NCBI GenBank assembly: GCA_009835515.1 | Contig: VXXH01000834.1 | Span: 1 to 5,124 of the forward strand | DNA: 5,124 nucleotides | Direction of reading: 5' to 3' | DNA from: Candidatus Poribacteria bacterium | GTDB lineage: Bacteria; Poribacteria; WGA-4E; WGA-3G | Shown: piece by piece, positions 1 to 5,068 of the stretch | How positions within the stretch are numbered: position 1 is the first letter of the stretch | How the letters are laid out: each line of letters begins with the position of its first letter | Position numbers and translations under genes: made by a program | Notes under the pieces: model-generated | The model's input: the letters and a program-made list of their open reading frames with translations, nothing else | The model's database searches: none | What the model was told of the DNA's origin: nothing

Positions 1-6
1 CTATTA

Positions 7-1017
7 ATGAATCGTCAAATTACCCTCGCCTCTCGGCCCGCAGGGTATCCGAAGGAGTCAGATTTCAATCTGGTAGAAGTCCCAATTCCGAAACCCGAAG
101 ACGGTCAAGTATTGGTGAAAACTATCTACCTCTCCGTTGATCCGTATATGCGAGGACGAATTAATGCCGCAAAATCTTATGCCGCCAACGTCGAAATCGA
201 TGAAGTGATGGTGGGTGGTGTTATTGCTCAGGTTATGGAATCAAAGCATCCTAATTTCGGAGTCGGTGATATTGTCAATGCGAATATCGGGTGGCAGGAA
301 TACGGGGCCGCTGCGGGTAATGAGTTGCGGAAAATTGATCCGACAATCGCGCCCATCTCAACAGGGGCAGGGATTCTCGGTATGCCAGGGTTAACAGCCT
401 ACTTCGGTCTGCTTGAGGTTGGACAACTCCAAGCGCGCGAGACCGTGTTTGTCTCTGGTGCCGCAGGTGCAGTCGGTTCCGTCGTCGGACAGATTGCGAA
501 AATTAAAGGATGCCGGGTTGTCGGTTCCGCTGGCACCGATGAGAAGGTCGATTATATCGTCAATGAACTCGGCTTCGATGCGGCTTTTAATTATAAAGAG
601 GTCTCCGATTATCACACAGAACTCCAGACACTTCTGCCTGATGGTATTGATGTCTATTTTGACAACGTCGGCGGCGAGATCACAGATGTCGTCTTCCCCA
701 ATTTAAGGATCAAGGGACGTGTCGTTATATGCGGACAAATTTCTCAGTATAATTTAGAAAAACCGGAGACGGGACCCCGTTTCCTCTGGCATATGATTAC
801 CAAACGCTCGAGAATCGAAGGCTTCCTCGTCTCTGAATACGCCGACCGGCACGCAGAGGCACTCGTCGAGATGGCAGAATGGTTGCGCCAGGGCAAACTG
901 AAATATCGGGAAACGATCGAAGAAGGAGGCATCGAAAACGCACCAGCGGCGTTCATTAGCATGCTAAAAGGTGGCAATATCGGGAAACAACTCGTCAGGA
1001 TTGCTGAGTTAAGTTGA
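7..1017 (+). CDS. NADP-dependent oxidoreductase, zinc-independent MDR family (prostaglandin reductase/CurA-like)
   Basis: The 336-residue protein is a complete medium-chain dehydrogenase/reductase of the group containing PTGR1 (leukotriene B4 dehydrogenase) and bacterial YncB/CurA. These cytosolic enzymes use NADPH to reduce the C=C bond of alpha,beta-unsaturated ketones and aldehydes. Visible hallmarks, in order, are SVDPYMRGR (43-51), GMPGLTAYFGL (125-135), the nucleotide loop SGAAGAVGS (150-158), AGTDEK (175-180), whose Lys matches the NADP-phosphate-binding Lys of PTGR1, FNYK (194-197), YFDNVGG (217-223), GQISQYN (243-249) and the C-terminal GKQLVRI (326-332). No structural or catalytic zinc ligands are seen, as expected for this branch. 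Length matches the family (about 330-345). The start at 7 gives the usual N-terminus (MNRQ..LASRP); its ribosome site would lie mostly outside the window. The gene ends 20 bp before the first propeller gene, so the two are probably co-transcribed. The natural substrate cannot be told from sequence; general aldehyde/enone detoxification is likely. Confidence 0.93.
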   Translation: MNRQITLASRPAGYPKESDFNLVEVPIPKPEDGQVLVKTIYLSVDPYMRGRINAAKSYAANVEIDEVMVGGVIAQVMESKHPNFGVGDIVNANIGWQEYGAAAGNELRKIDPTIAPISTGAGILGMPGLTAYFGLLEVGQLQARETVFVSGAAGAVGSVVGQIAKIKGCRVVGSAGTDEKVDYIVNELGFDAAFNYKEVSDYHTELQTLLPDGIDVYFDNVGGEITDVVFPNLRIKGRVVICGQISQYNLEKPETGPRFLWHMITKRSRIEGFLVSEYADRHAEALVEMAEWLRQGKLKYRETIEEGGIENAPAAFISMLKGGNIGKQLVRIAELS

Positions 1018-1025
1018 ATGCTGCC

Positions 1026-1030
1026 AAGGA
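1026..1030 (+). promoter_or_regulatory. Ribosome binding site fixing the start of the first propeller gene
   Basis: AAGGA lies 7 bases before the ATG at 1038. The reading frame is also open back to a TTG at 1014 that overlaps the stop of the upstream gene (TTGA), but that TTG lacks a well-placed Shine-Dalgarno. The ATG at 1038 also aligns exactly with the start of the downstream paralogue (both begin MNT), so it is preferred. Confidence 0.7.
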
Positions 1031-1037
1031 TCACCGA

Positions 1038-2072
1038 ATGAACACACGTCACTTAAGGCTACTGTTTTCGCTCATAATTCTATTGGATTTTTGTACGGGT
1101 CTGTTCTGTTGGGCAGAAGGTATGATCGTCTACGCCTATCGGGGGACTACCTACATGATGGCTCCGAATGATACCATACCCACGCGCATTACAGAAGAAG
1201 GTATCTCTACGCCTTCGCCGGATGGTCGCTTTTTAGCGGCGGTAGACAGCGACCCGGATCGCCGTAATCTCCTCCATATCCGAGACCTCCACACCGGCAA
1301 GAGAATTCGTTCCATCATACTGCAAGTCCATTCTTACGTCGATATTTCTTGGTCTCCAGATGGACGTTGGATTGTCTATGCTGGTAATATAGAAAGATTA
1401 AGAGCTGGGCGTGACCTGGGCACCGAAATTTTCCTAATTTCACCCGATGGACGACATAAGCGAAAGTTACGCCATCCCATTGGCGAAAGCCCCATAGGTT
1501 TTGTCTGGGCACCAGATGCGCAATCTGTGTTCTACAATCTCGCTTCAATAGACCGGCGTCAGGAAATCTGGGAGTCGAAAATTAATGGTCAGGAAAATCC
1601 GAAGAAACATTTGCTATTCCATGAAGGTGCGGGTTTCTTAAGCCGTTACCCGTTCTATAGTTTCTCGCCAAACGCGAAAAAGATAGCCTACACATCGCTG
1701 CATGAAGGCGTATTTGTTGCAGATGCTGAGGGGAAGAACCACCGAAAAGTAACGGATCGCGTTCATGAAAACGTATTTCCGGATGCTGTGGGGGTAGGTA
1801 TCCAAGTATTCGTCAATCACCGCTTGCAGCAGTTCTTTCAGGTGGATTGGTCGCCGAATGGCAAACATCTTGTGTTTTCTGCTGAGACGCTTGACGGTAA
1901 TTACGGTCTCTACATCTACTCGTTTGCGTCCGAGGAAGCTCGGCGTTTAGTCCTTTTGCGGGATAGCCTCCCTATTTTGCCGCGCTGGGTTGGTGATTCA
2001 TTGCCAGTGCAGCCGTCAAATAAAATGGCTGTGACGTGGGGGAGTCTCAAACGTAAAACAGAGACTGATTAA
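1038..2072 (+). CDS. Secreted PD40/WD40-like (TolB-type) beta-propeller protein, paralogue 1
   Basis: This is a 344-residue protein. It has a basic N-terminus (R4, H5, R7), a hydrophobic core (8-23) and a plausible signal peptidase I site after CWA (A26|E27). No lipobox fits the cysteines, so it is probably periplasmic or secreted. The mature part carries repeated PD40-type strands: SPDGRFLAA (60-68), SWSPDGRWIVYAG (104-116), ISPDGRHKRKL (134-144), WAPDAQSVFYN (157-167), FSPNAKKIAYT (209-219) and WSPNGKHLVFS (271-281), then YGLYIYSF (289-296). This is the pattern of a TolB/DPP-like propeller, but there is no TolB N-terminal domain, no peptidase domain and no tol-pal neighbour. By hand count, residues 27-243 are about 85% identical to the next gene. 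It has no visible promoter in the 20-bp gap and probably depends on transcription from the upstream reductase gene. Function is unknown; binding of a partner or ligand is the usual propeller role. Confidence 0.85.
   Translation: MNTRHLRLLFSLIILLDFCTGLFCWAEGMIVYAYRGTTYMMAPNDTIPTRITEEGISTPSPDGRFLAAVDSDPDRRNLLHIRDLHTGKRIRSIILQVHSYVDISWSPDGRWIVYAGNIERLRAGRDLGTEIFLISPDGRHKRKLRHPIGESPIGFVWAPDAQSVFYNLASIDRRQEIWESKINGQENPKKHLLFHEGAGFLSRYPFYSFSPNAKKIAYTSLHEGVFVADAEGKNHRKVTDRVHENVFPDAVGVGIQVFVNHRLQQFFQVDWSPNGKHLVFSAETLDGNYGLYIYSFASEEARRLVLLRDSLPILPRWVGDSLPVQPSNKMAVTWGSLKRKTETD
1701..1826 (+). repeat. Degenerate 63-bp internal tandem repeat in propeller paralogue 1
   Basis: Two in-frame units of 63 bases (1701-1763 and 1764-1826) each start with CATGAA and continue with a GTATTT block and a GGATGCTG/AGATGCTG block. 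In protein terms, HEGVF..DAEG is repeated as HENVF.PDAVG. Each unit covers 21 codons, about half of a propeller blade, so the repeat probably records duplication of a hairpin. The second unit has decayed strongly. Confidence 0.5.
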
Positions 2073-2091
2073 TTTATTTTTCCGTTTCCTA

Positions 2092-2120
2092 TTGGCACAG
2101 GAATTGCCGATACAAATAAT
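2092..2120 (+). promoter_or_regulatory. Sigma70-like promoter for the second propeller gene
   Basis: A -35 match TTGGCA (2092-2097; 5 of 6 to TTGACA) and a -10 match AATAAT (2115-2120; 5 of 6 to TATAAT) are separated by the ideal 17 bases. Transcription would begin near 2127, giving a leader of about 75 bases before the ATG at 2203. The site lies just after the first propeller gene, so paralogue 2 can be expressed independently of the reductase and paralogue 1. The match is by eye only. Confidence 0.5.
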
Positions 2121-2162
2121 GTAGAGAAAGATGTTTGGTAATTAATCAACGCACCTTAACCT

Positions 2163-2186
2163 TGGCTGTTCGTGCAGCTATTTTTT
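2163..2186 (+). terminator. Terminator-like hairpin with T6 tract in the leader of the second propeller gene
   Basis: A six-pair stem (TGGCTG at 2163-2168 with CAGCTA at 2175-2180, one G-T pair) closes a short loop. It is followed directly by six Ts (2181-2186). This is the form of a weak intrinsic terminator. It could end the reductase/paralogue 1 transcript. It lies downstream of the predicted promoter at 2092-2120 and only 17 bases before the next ATG, so a transcript of the second gene must cross it. It could therefore act as an attenuator. The stem is short, so efficiency is doubtful. Confidence 0.4.
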
Positions 2187-2202
2187 AAATGAGGGCTCCC
2201 TA

Positions 2203-3246
2203 ATGAACACACATCGCTTGATTTTTCTGTTTTCGGTAATAATTCTTCTATCAGGTACTTGCCCGAATCTGCCCTGTTGGGCAGAAGGTATGATCGTCTA
2301 CGCCTATCGGGGGACCACCTACACGATACATCCGAATGATACCGTACCTACACCTACGCGCATTACGGAAGAAGGTATTTCGACACCTTCGCCGGATGGA
2401 CGCTTTTTGGCAGCGGTAGACCGCGACCCGGATCGCCGTAATCTTCTCCATATCCGAGACCTCCACACTGGTAAGAAAATCCGTTCTATCATATTGCAAT
2501 TCCATTCTTACGTGGATATCTCTTGGTCTCCAGATGGACGTTGGATTGTCTATGCTGGCAGTCCACAAAGGATACGAGGCGGCCGCGATCTGGACACAGA
2601 AATTTTTCTAATCTCGCCGGATGGACGACAGAAACGGAAGTTACCCCACCCCATTGGCGAAAGCCCCATAGGTTTTGTCTGGGCGCCAGATGCGCAATCT
2701 GTGTTCTACAATCTCGCTTCAACGGACAGGCTTCAGGAGATCTGGGAGTCGAATGTCAATGGACAGGAGAAACCCAAGAAACATTTGCCATTCCTTGAAC
2801 GTGCGGGTTTCTTAAGCCGTTACCCGTTCTATGCATTCTCCCCGGACGGTAAAAAGATTGCCTACACACCACTTCATGAAGGCGTATTTGTTGCGGATAT
2901 TGAAGGGCGGAACCACCGAAAAGTAGTCGAGCACGTTCATGAAGGCATATTTGTGGTGAATGCGAATGGAATAAACCTCCTCGAAGAAATTGCCAATCGC
3001 GGCTTGCGGCAGTTCTTTCAAGTGGATTGGTCCCCGAATGGCAAATATCTTGTATTCTCTGTTGATATAGGTTTTGGTAATTATGGGCTCTACATCTATT
3101 CGTTTGCGTCCCAGAAAGTTCGGCGTTTAGTACTTCTGGAGGATAGTCTCCCTATTTTGCCGCGCTGGGTTGGTGATTCATTACCAGTACAACCGCTAAA
3201 TAAGATGGCTGTGACGTGGGGCACAATCAAAAGTTCAGAGAACTAA
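2203..3246 (+). CDS. Secreted PD40/WD40-like (TolB-type) beta-propeller protein, paralogue 2
   Basis: This 347-residue protein is the tandem copy of the preceding gene. GAGGG (2191-2195) lies 7 bases before the ATG. The signal peptide has H4 and R5, a hydrophobic core at 6-19 and predicted cleavage after CWA (A27|E28); its sequence has diverged more than the mature part. PD40 strands are at 63-71 (SPDGRFLAA), 107-119 (SWSPDGRWIVYAG), 138-146, 160-170 (WAPDAQSVFYN), 212-222 (FSPDGKKIAYT) and 276-286 (WSPNGKYLVFS). It differs from paralogue 1 by one extra residue in the signal peptide, a two-residue PT insertion near 51, a rewritten stretch at about 248-269 and a shorter C-terminal tail. An internal duplication (HEGVF at 225-229 and HEGIF at 246-250) repeats part of a blade. 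A promoter-like site lies in the 130-bp gap upstream. It converges with the dehydrogenase gene, 40 bp apart. Function is unknown; a non-enzymatic binding role is the simplest guess. Confidence 0.85.
   Translation: MNTHRLIFLFSVIILLSGTCPNLPCWAEGMIVYAYRGTTYTIHPNDTVPTPTRITEEGISTPSPDGRFLAAVDRDPDRRNLLHIRDLHTGKKIRSIILQFHSYVDISWSPDGRWIVYAGSPQRIRGGRDLDTEIFLISPDGRQKRKLPHPIGESPIGFVWAPDAQSVFYNLASTDRLQEIWESNVNGQEKPKKHLPFLERAGFLSRYPFYAFSPDGKKIAYTPLHEGVFVADIEGRNHRKVVEHVHEGIFVVNANGINLLEEIANRGLRQFFQVDWSPNGKYLVFSVDIGFGNYGLYIYSFASQKVRRLVLLEDSLPILPRWVGDSLPVQPLNKMAVTWGTIKSSEN
2875..3000 (+). repeat. 63-bp internal tandem repeat in propeller paralogue 2
   Basis: The same 63-base spacing is seen in paralogue 2 (units 2875-2937 and 2938-3000). 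CATGAAGGCGTATTTGT is matched by CATGAAGGCATATTTGT with one mismatch over the first 17 bases, after which the units drift apart. Presence at the same place in both paralogues dates the internal duplication before the gene duplication. Confidence 0.55.
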
Positions 3247-3286
3247 TCCGATCATGTTATGCCAGCGGACACAGCCAAATTCGCTG

Positions 3287-4231
3287 CTAATATCCCTTCT
3301 CTTTATCAATCACGCTGAGAAGCGGTTTACCAACGAGCAGTCGTTCTAAGTTGTCACAGAACAGTCCAACCGACCGATCCAAACGAATTGGCGAACCCCC
3401 AGCGACGTGCGGTGTAATAATTACATTCGGTAGATCCCATAGGGGGCTGTCAGTAGGCAGCGGTTCCTCAGGTGTAACATCCAATCCTGCACCGCCAATG
3501 CTTCCTGAAGTGAGTGCCCGGAGCAATGCCGGTCCATCTACAATCTTGCCACGTGTGACGTTGATGAGCAACGCGTGCGATTTCATCTGTTCAAACGCTG
3601 CATCGTCGAACATACCGTGCGTCTCCGGTGTCAGCGGCGCGCAGATAGCGACAATATCTGATTCTGAAAGCAGGTCATGGAACCGATCCATTTTCCAGAC
3701 TTCATGAACAAATGACGGAGCTTCAACCGTTTCCGGATCGACAGCGATGACGCGCATATCAAACCCTTGTGCCCGGCGGGCGACATCAATACCTGTACCG
3801 CCGAGTCCGATGATACCGAGCGTCCGTTCGCTTAATTCCCACGTCGCGAGGCGGATTGACATCCGGTTATCCCATGTCCGCTCGCGCACTGAGCGTCCGA
3901 TGCCCCGTAATAGTCCGAGGAGTAAAGCCCACGTTTGGTCTGCCAGATGTGGACCAACGAAGCCTTTTGCACTTGTTAGAATAACATCGCTCTTGACAAA
4001 TTCCGGGAACAGCAAGCCGTCAACACCTGCTGAAAGCACTTGCACCCATTTCAGCCGCTTCGCATTTTCAAAAAGCGAGCGGTTGAACCCACCGAACACG
4101 ATATCGGTATCCACCATTTCACGCAGTGCCTCTTCTGAATTCTGTGGTTTCACAAGTGAAAGGTTGTCAGAAACGGATTCGATCTGCTGCTGTTGTTCCA
4201 GCATAATGTCGGTGTTAATCAAAATTTTCAT
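3287..4231 (-). CDS. D-2-hydroxyacid dehydrogenase, NAD-binding (GhrA/SerA-like superfamily)
   Basis: The protein has 314 residues, normal for the family. It should interconvert a 2-keto acid and a D-2-hydroxy acid with NAD(P)H in the cytoplasm; glyoxylate/hydroxypyruvate or a related acid is possible but not provable. Residues include the substrate loop SAGVD (67-71), the Rossmann GxGxxG as GLGGTG (142-147) with an acidic D165 at the end of the next strand (favouring NAD over NADP), and the catalytic set R227 (NVTRGKIVD), E256 (DVTPEEP) and H275 (TPHVAG). All key residues are present, so the gene looks functional. The start is the ATG complementary to 4229-4231, with GGGAG (complement of 4240-4244) 8 bases upstream. 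It is transcribed leftward, converging on the propeller pair and diverging from the lipoprotein gene. Nothing nearby identifies its substrate. Confidence 0.93.
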   Translation of the reverse strand: MKILINTDIMLEQQQQIESVSDNLSLVKPQNSEEALREMVDTDIVFGGFNRSLFENAKRLKWVQVLSAGVDGLLFPEFVKSDVILTSAKGFVGPHLADQTWALLLGLLRGIGRSVRERTWDNRMSIRLATWELSERTLGIIGLGGTGIDVARRAQGFDMRVIAVDPETVEAPSFVHEVWKMDRFHDLLSESDIVAICAPLTPETHGMFDDAAFEQMKSHALLINVTRGKIVDGPALLRALTSGSIGGAGLDVTPEEPLPTDSPLWDLPNVIITPHVAGGSPIRLDRSVGLFCDNLERLLVGKPLLSVIDKEKGY

Positions 4232-4232
4232 G

Positions 4233-4261
4233 TTGACATCTCCCGTATATCGTGGTATTCT
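4233..4261 (+). promoter_or_regulatory. Candidate promoter for the haem lipoprotein gene
   Basis: A perfect TTGACA (4233-4238) is followed after 17 bases by TATTCT (4256-4261; 4 of 6 to TATAAT). The start would be near 4268, giving a leader of about 50 bases to the GTG at 4320. The -35 box lies inside the dehydrogenase gene's ribosome-site region and the -10 overlaps the predicted opposing -10, so the two promoters share DNA. Confidence 0.45.
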
Positions 4262-4288
4262 ATATAAACATAGCGAAATTCATGTTAA
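4261..4288 (-). promoter_or_regulatory. Candidate promoter for the D-2-hydroxyacid dehydrogenase
   Basis: Read on the minus strand, TTAACA (complement of 4283-4288; 5 of 6 to TTGACA) and TATATA (complement of 4261-4266; 4 of 6 to TATAAT) are 16 bases apart. Transcription would start near 4254, leaving a leader of about 23 bases containing the GGGAG ribosome site. A second -10 candidate, TAGAAT (complement of 4257-4262), overlaps it. The assignment is by eye. Confidence 0.35.
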
Positions 4289-4304
4289 GAACACATTCTC
4301 AGAA

Positions 4305-4310
4305 AAGGAG
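4305..4310 (+). promoter_or_regulatory. Ribosome binding site selecting the GTG start of the lipoprotein
   Basis: AAGGAG is a strong Shine-Dalgarno 9 bases before GTG at 4320. No ATG gives a lipoprotein signal in this frame at suitable spacing: the frame remains open far upstream only because it runs antisense to the dehydrogenase. GTG at 4320 is therefore taken as the start; ATT at 4317 is the only close in-frame alternative. Confidence 0.65.
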
Positions 4311-4319
4311 AATTCTATT

Positions 4320-4835
4320 GTGATCAGTTTATCTTCTCTGCATTCGCGTAATTGGCACGCGAGTGCTGTTTCTATCCCTGTTTTGGCAATTAGTATACTT
4401 CTTGCTGCAATCTTCATCGCGAGTTGTGGCGACGAAGGCGACATCACTGAAGATACCACCGGTATGACAGATGTCCTACAACCGACGACAACGCCTGAAC
4501 CCCAGCCAGAAGAGCCAGTGGTCATTGAGGAACCCGTTGTCGTTGAAGAACCAAAAGTCTCTTTTAAAGACGATATTCAGCCTATCCTTGCCGAAAGATG
4601 TGCTATTCCAGGATGCCACGTCGCCGGGCATTTTACAGGGTTGGACCTCAGCAAATACGATCCCTTCAAAAAAGGCGGAAATGGTGGCGCTGCATTTGTC
4701 GCCGGTAATGGCGAAGGCAGTCTTGTTGTCAAACGTATTGATGGCGGCGGCATGCCCCCTGGCGGTCCCCCGTTGGACGCAGACCAAATCCAACTCTTCA
4801 TTGATTGGATTGATGAAGGTGCCGAAAATAACTAA
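4320..4835 (+). CDS. Lipoprotein with a c-type cytochrome domain (PSCyt1-like, CX4CH haem site)
   Basis: The GTG start gives 171 residues. A hydrophobic segment (about 16-34) ends in a lipobox-like IASC, so C36 should be lipidated after signal peptidase II cleavage; D38 follows at +3. Residues 42-80 are an acidic, Pro/Thr/Glu-rich linker with imperfect EEPVV repeats, a likely flexible tether. From about 81 comes a compact cytochrome-c-like domain: FKDDIQPILAERC leading into C94-AIPG-C99-H100, then GLDLSKYD (107-114), GNGEGSLVVKR (129-139), GGGMPPGG (142-149) and a closing FIDWIDEGA (160-168). The order matches planctomycete-type cytochrome C domains, with M145 the probable axial ligand. The haem site is CX4CH, not the usual CX2CH; this spacing is known in cytochromes c3. 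Expected role is electron transfer at the outer membrane or periplasmic face, partner unknown. No redox gene adjoins it. A structural, haem-free role cannot be excluded. Confidence 0.85.
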   Translation: MISLSSLHSRNWHASAVSIPVLAISILLAAIFIASCGDEGDITEDTTGMTDVLQPTTTPEPQPEEPVVIEEPVVVEEPKVSFKDDIQPILAERCAIPGCHVAGHFTGLDLSKYDPFKKGGNGGAAFVAGNGEGSLVVKRIDGGGMPPGGPPLDADQIQLFIDWIDEGAENN

Positions 4836-4905
4836 AGTGTAGCATAGCATATCATTCCTATCTTCCTGTGTCAAGACGAAAACAGAGGTATTTAGTTGTC
4901 AGTTT

Positions 4906-4922
4906 CCGTCAGTGAAAGTCGC
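4906..4922 (+). repeat. 17-bp direct repeat, copy 1 of 2
   Basis: CCGTCAGTGAAAGTCGC matches the copy at 4951-4967 at 15 of 17 positions. The start-to-start spacing is 45 bases. Copy 1 runs into the REP-like hairpin. Confidence 0.6.
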
Positions 4923-4943
4923 GAGCACAACTCGTTCCTACAA
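4918..4943 (-). repeat. REP-like palindromic element with GTAG tetranucleotide
   Basis: On the minus strand the segment reads TTGTAGGAACGAG, then TTGTG, then CTCGCGAC. On the plus strand GCGAG (4921-4925) pairs with CTCGT (4931-4935, one G-T pair) around a five-base loop. A GTAG tetranucleotide beside a small hairpin is the signature of REP elements mobilised by RAYT (REP-associated) transposases. The wording is close to the Pseudomonas-type GTAGGAGCGAG..CTCGCGA REP as I remember it. No RAYT gene lies in the window and only one copy is seen, so this is a resemblance, not proof. Confidence 0.35.
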
Positions 4944-4950
4944 GAAGAAC

Positions 4951-4967
4951 CCGCCAGTGAAAATCGC
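4951..4967 (+). repeat. 17-bp direct repeat, copy 2 of 2
   Basis: CCGCCAGTGAAAATCGC is the second copy, differing from the first by T to C and G to A. It is followed by unrelated sequence, so only the flank of the REP-like element was repeated. Confidence 0.6.
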
Positions 4968-5020
4968 AATTATGGAAAACTGAACGCCTCTGATTGTCAG
5001 CACCTACACTATCTTTCTAA

Positions 5021-5043
5021 AAGGCGCATCTGTTATGCGCCTT
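5021..5043. terminator. Perfect 9-bp hairpin, possible terminator (better on the minus strand)
   Basis: AAGGCGCAT (5021-5029) and ATGCGCCTT (5035-5043) form a mismatch-free 9-bp stem with a five-base loop. Read leftward, the stem ends in CCTT followed by TTAG, giving a short T run; read rightward, it is followed by ACACTTTC, which lacks one. It therefore suits a leftward transcript, perhaps from the possible gene end at 5069-5124. It lies about 185 bases past the lipoprotein stop and might also stop that transcript. Confidence 0.5.
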
Positions 5044-5068
5044 ACACTTTCATCGTCCTAAAATCTTC

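Larger units (their letters stand above)
4836..5068. other. Repeat-rich intergenic region right of the lipoprotein gene
   Basis: No credible complete gene lies in this stretch. It contains a 17-bp direct repeat pair, a REP-like hairpin, spaced GTCAGT/GCCAGT hexamers at 4898, 4908 and 4953, and a perfect hairpin at 5021-5043. No convincing intrinsic terminator is seen close to the lipoprotein stop. The texture resembles scattered intergenic repeat debris rather than coding DNA. Confidence 0.5.

Noticed and set aside
1014..1037. TTG start for propeller paralogue 1 overlapping the reductase stop
   Set aside because: It has no well-spaced Shine-Dalgarno, it would put eight polar residues before the signal peptide, and the paralogue begins at the position equivalent to ATG 1038.
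1054..1110. Lipobox at the cysteines of the propeller signal peptides
   Set aside because: Residues before C19/C24 (and C20/C25 in paralogue 2) do not fit L-[AS]-[GA]-C; cleavage after CWA fits signal peptidase I better.
1038..3246. Propeller proteins as TolB of the Tol-Pal system
   Set aside because: They lack the TolB N-terminal domain, and no tolQRA, pal or ybgF-like gene is nearby; only the PD40 repeat type is shared.
3263..3286. CAGCG/CGCTG inverted repeat between the convergent propeller and dehydrogenase genes as a shared terminator
   Set aside because: Five pairs with a 14-base loop and no T run on either side; too weak to call.
3747..4319. Open frame continuing upstream of the lipoprotein, giving a possible 362-residue protein
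   Set aside because: It runs antisense through the dehydrogenase gene, is rich in Arg/Ser/Pro, and has no signal or domain. The lipoprotein signal, AAGGAG and GTG place the true start at 4320.
4471..4874. Long frames on both strands overlapping the lipoprotein gene
   Set aside because: They are shadows of the lipoprotein coding sequence, with no start signals or recognisable motifs.
4898..5000. CRISPR-like array from the repeated TCAGTGAAA blocks
   Set aside because: There are only two copies of 17 bases with mismatches, no third unit at regular spacing, and no cas gene.
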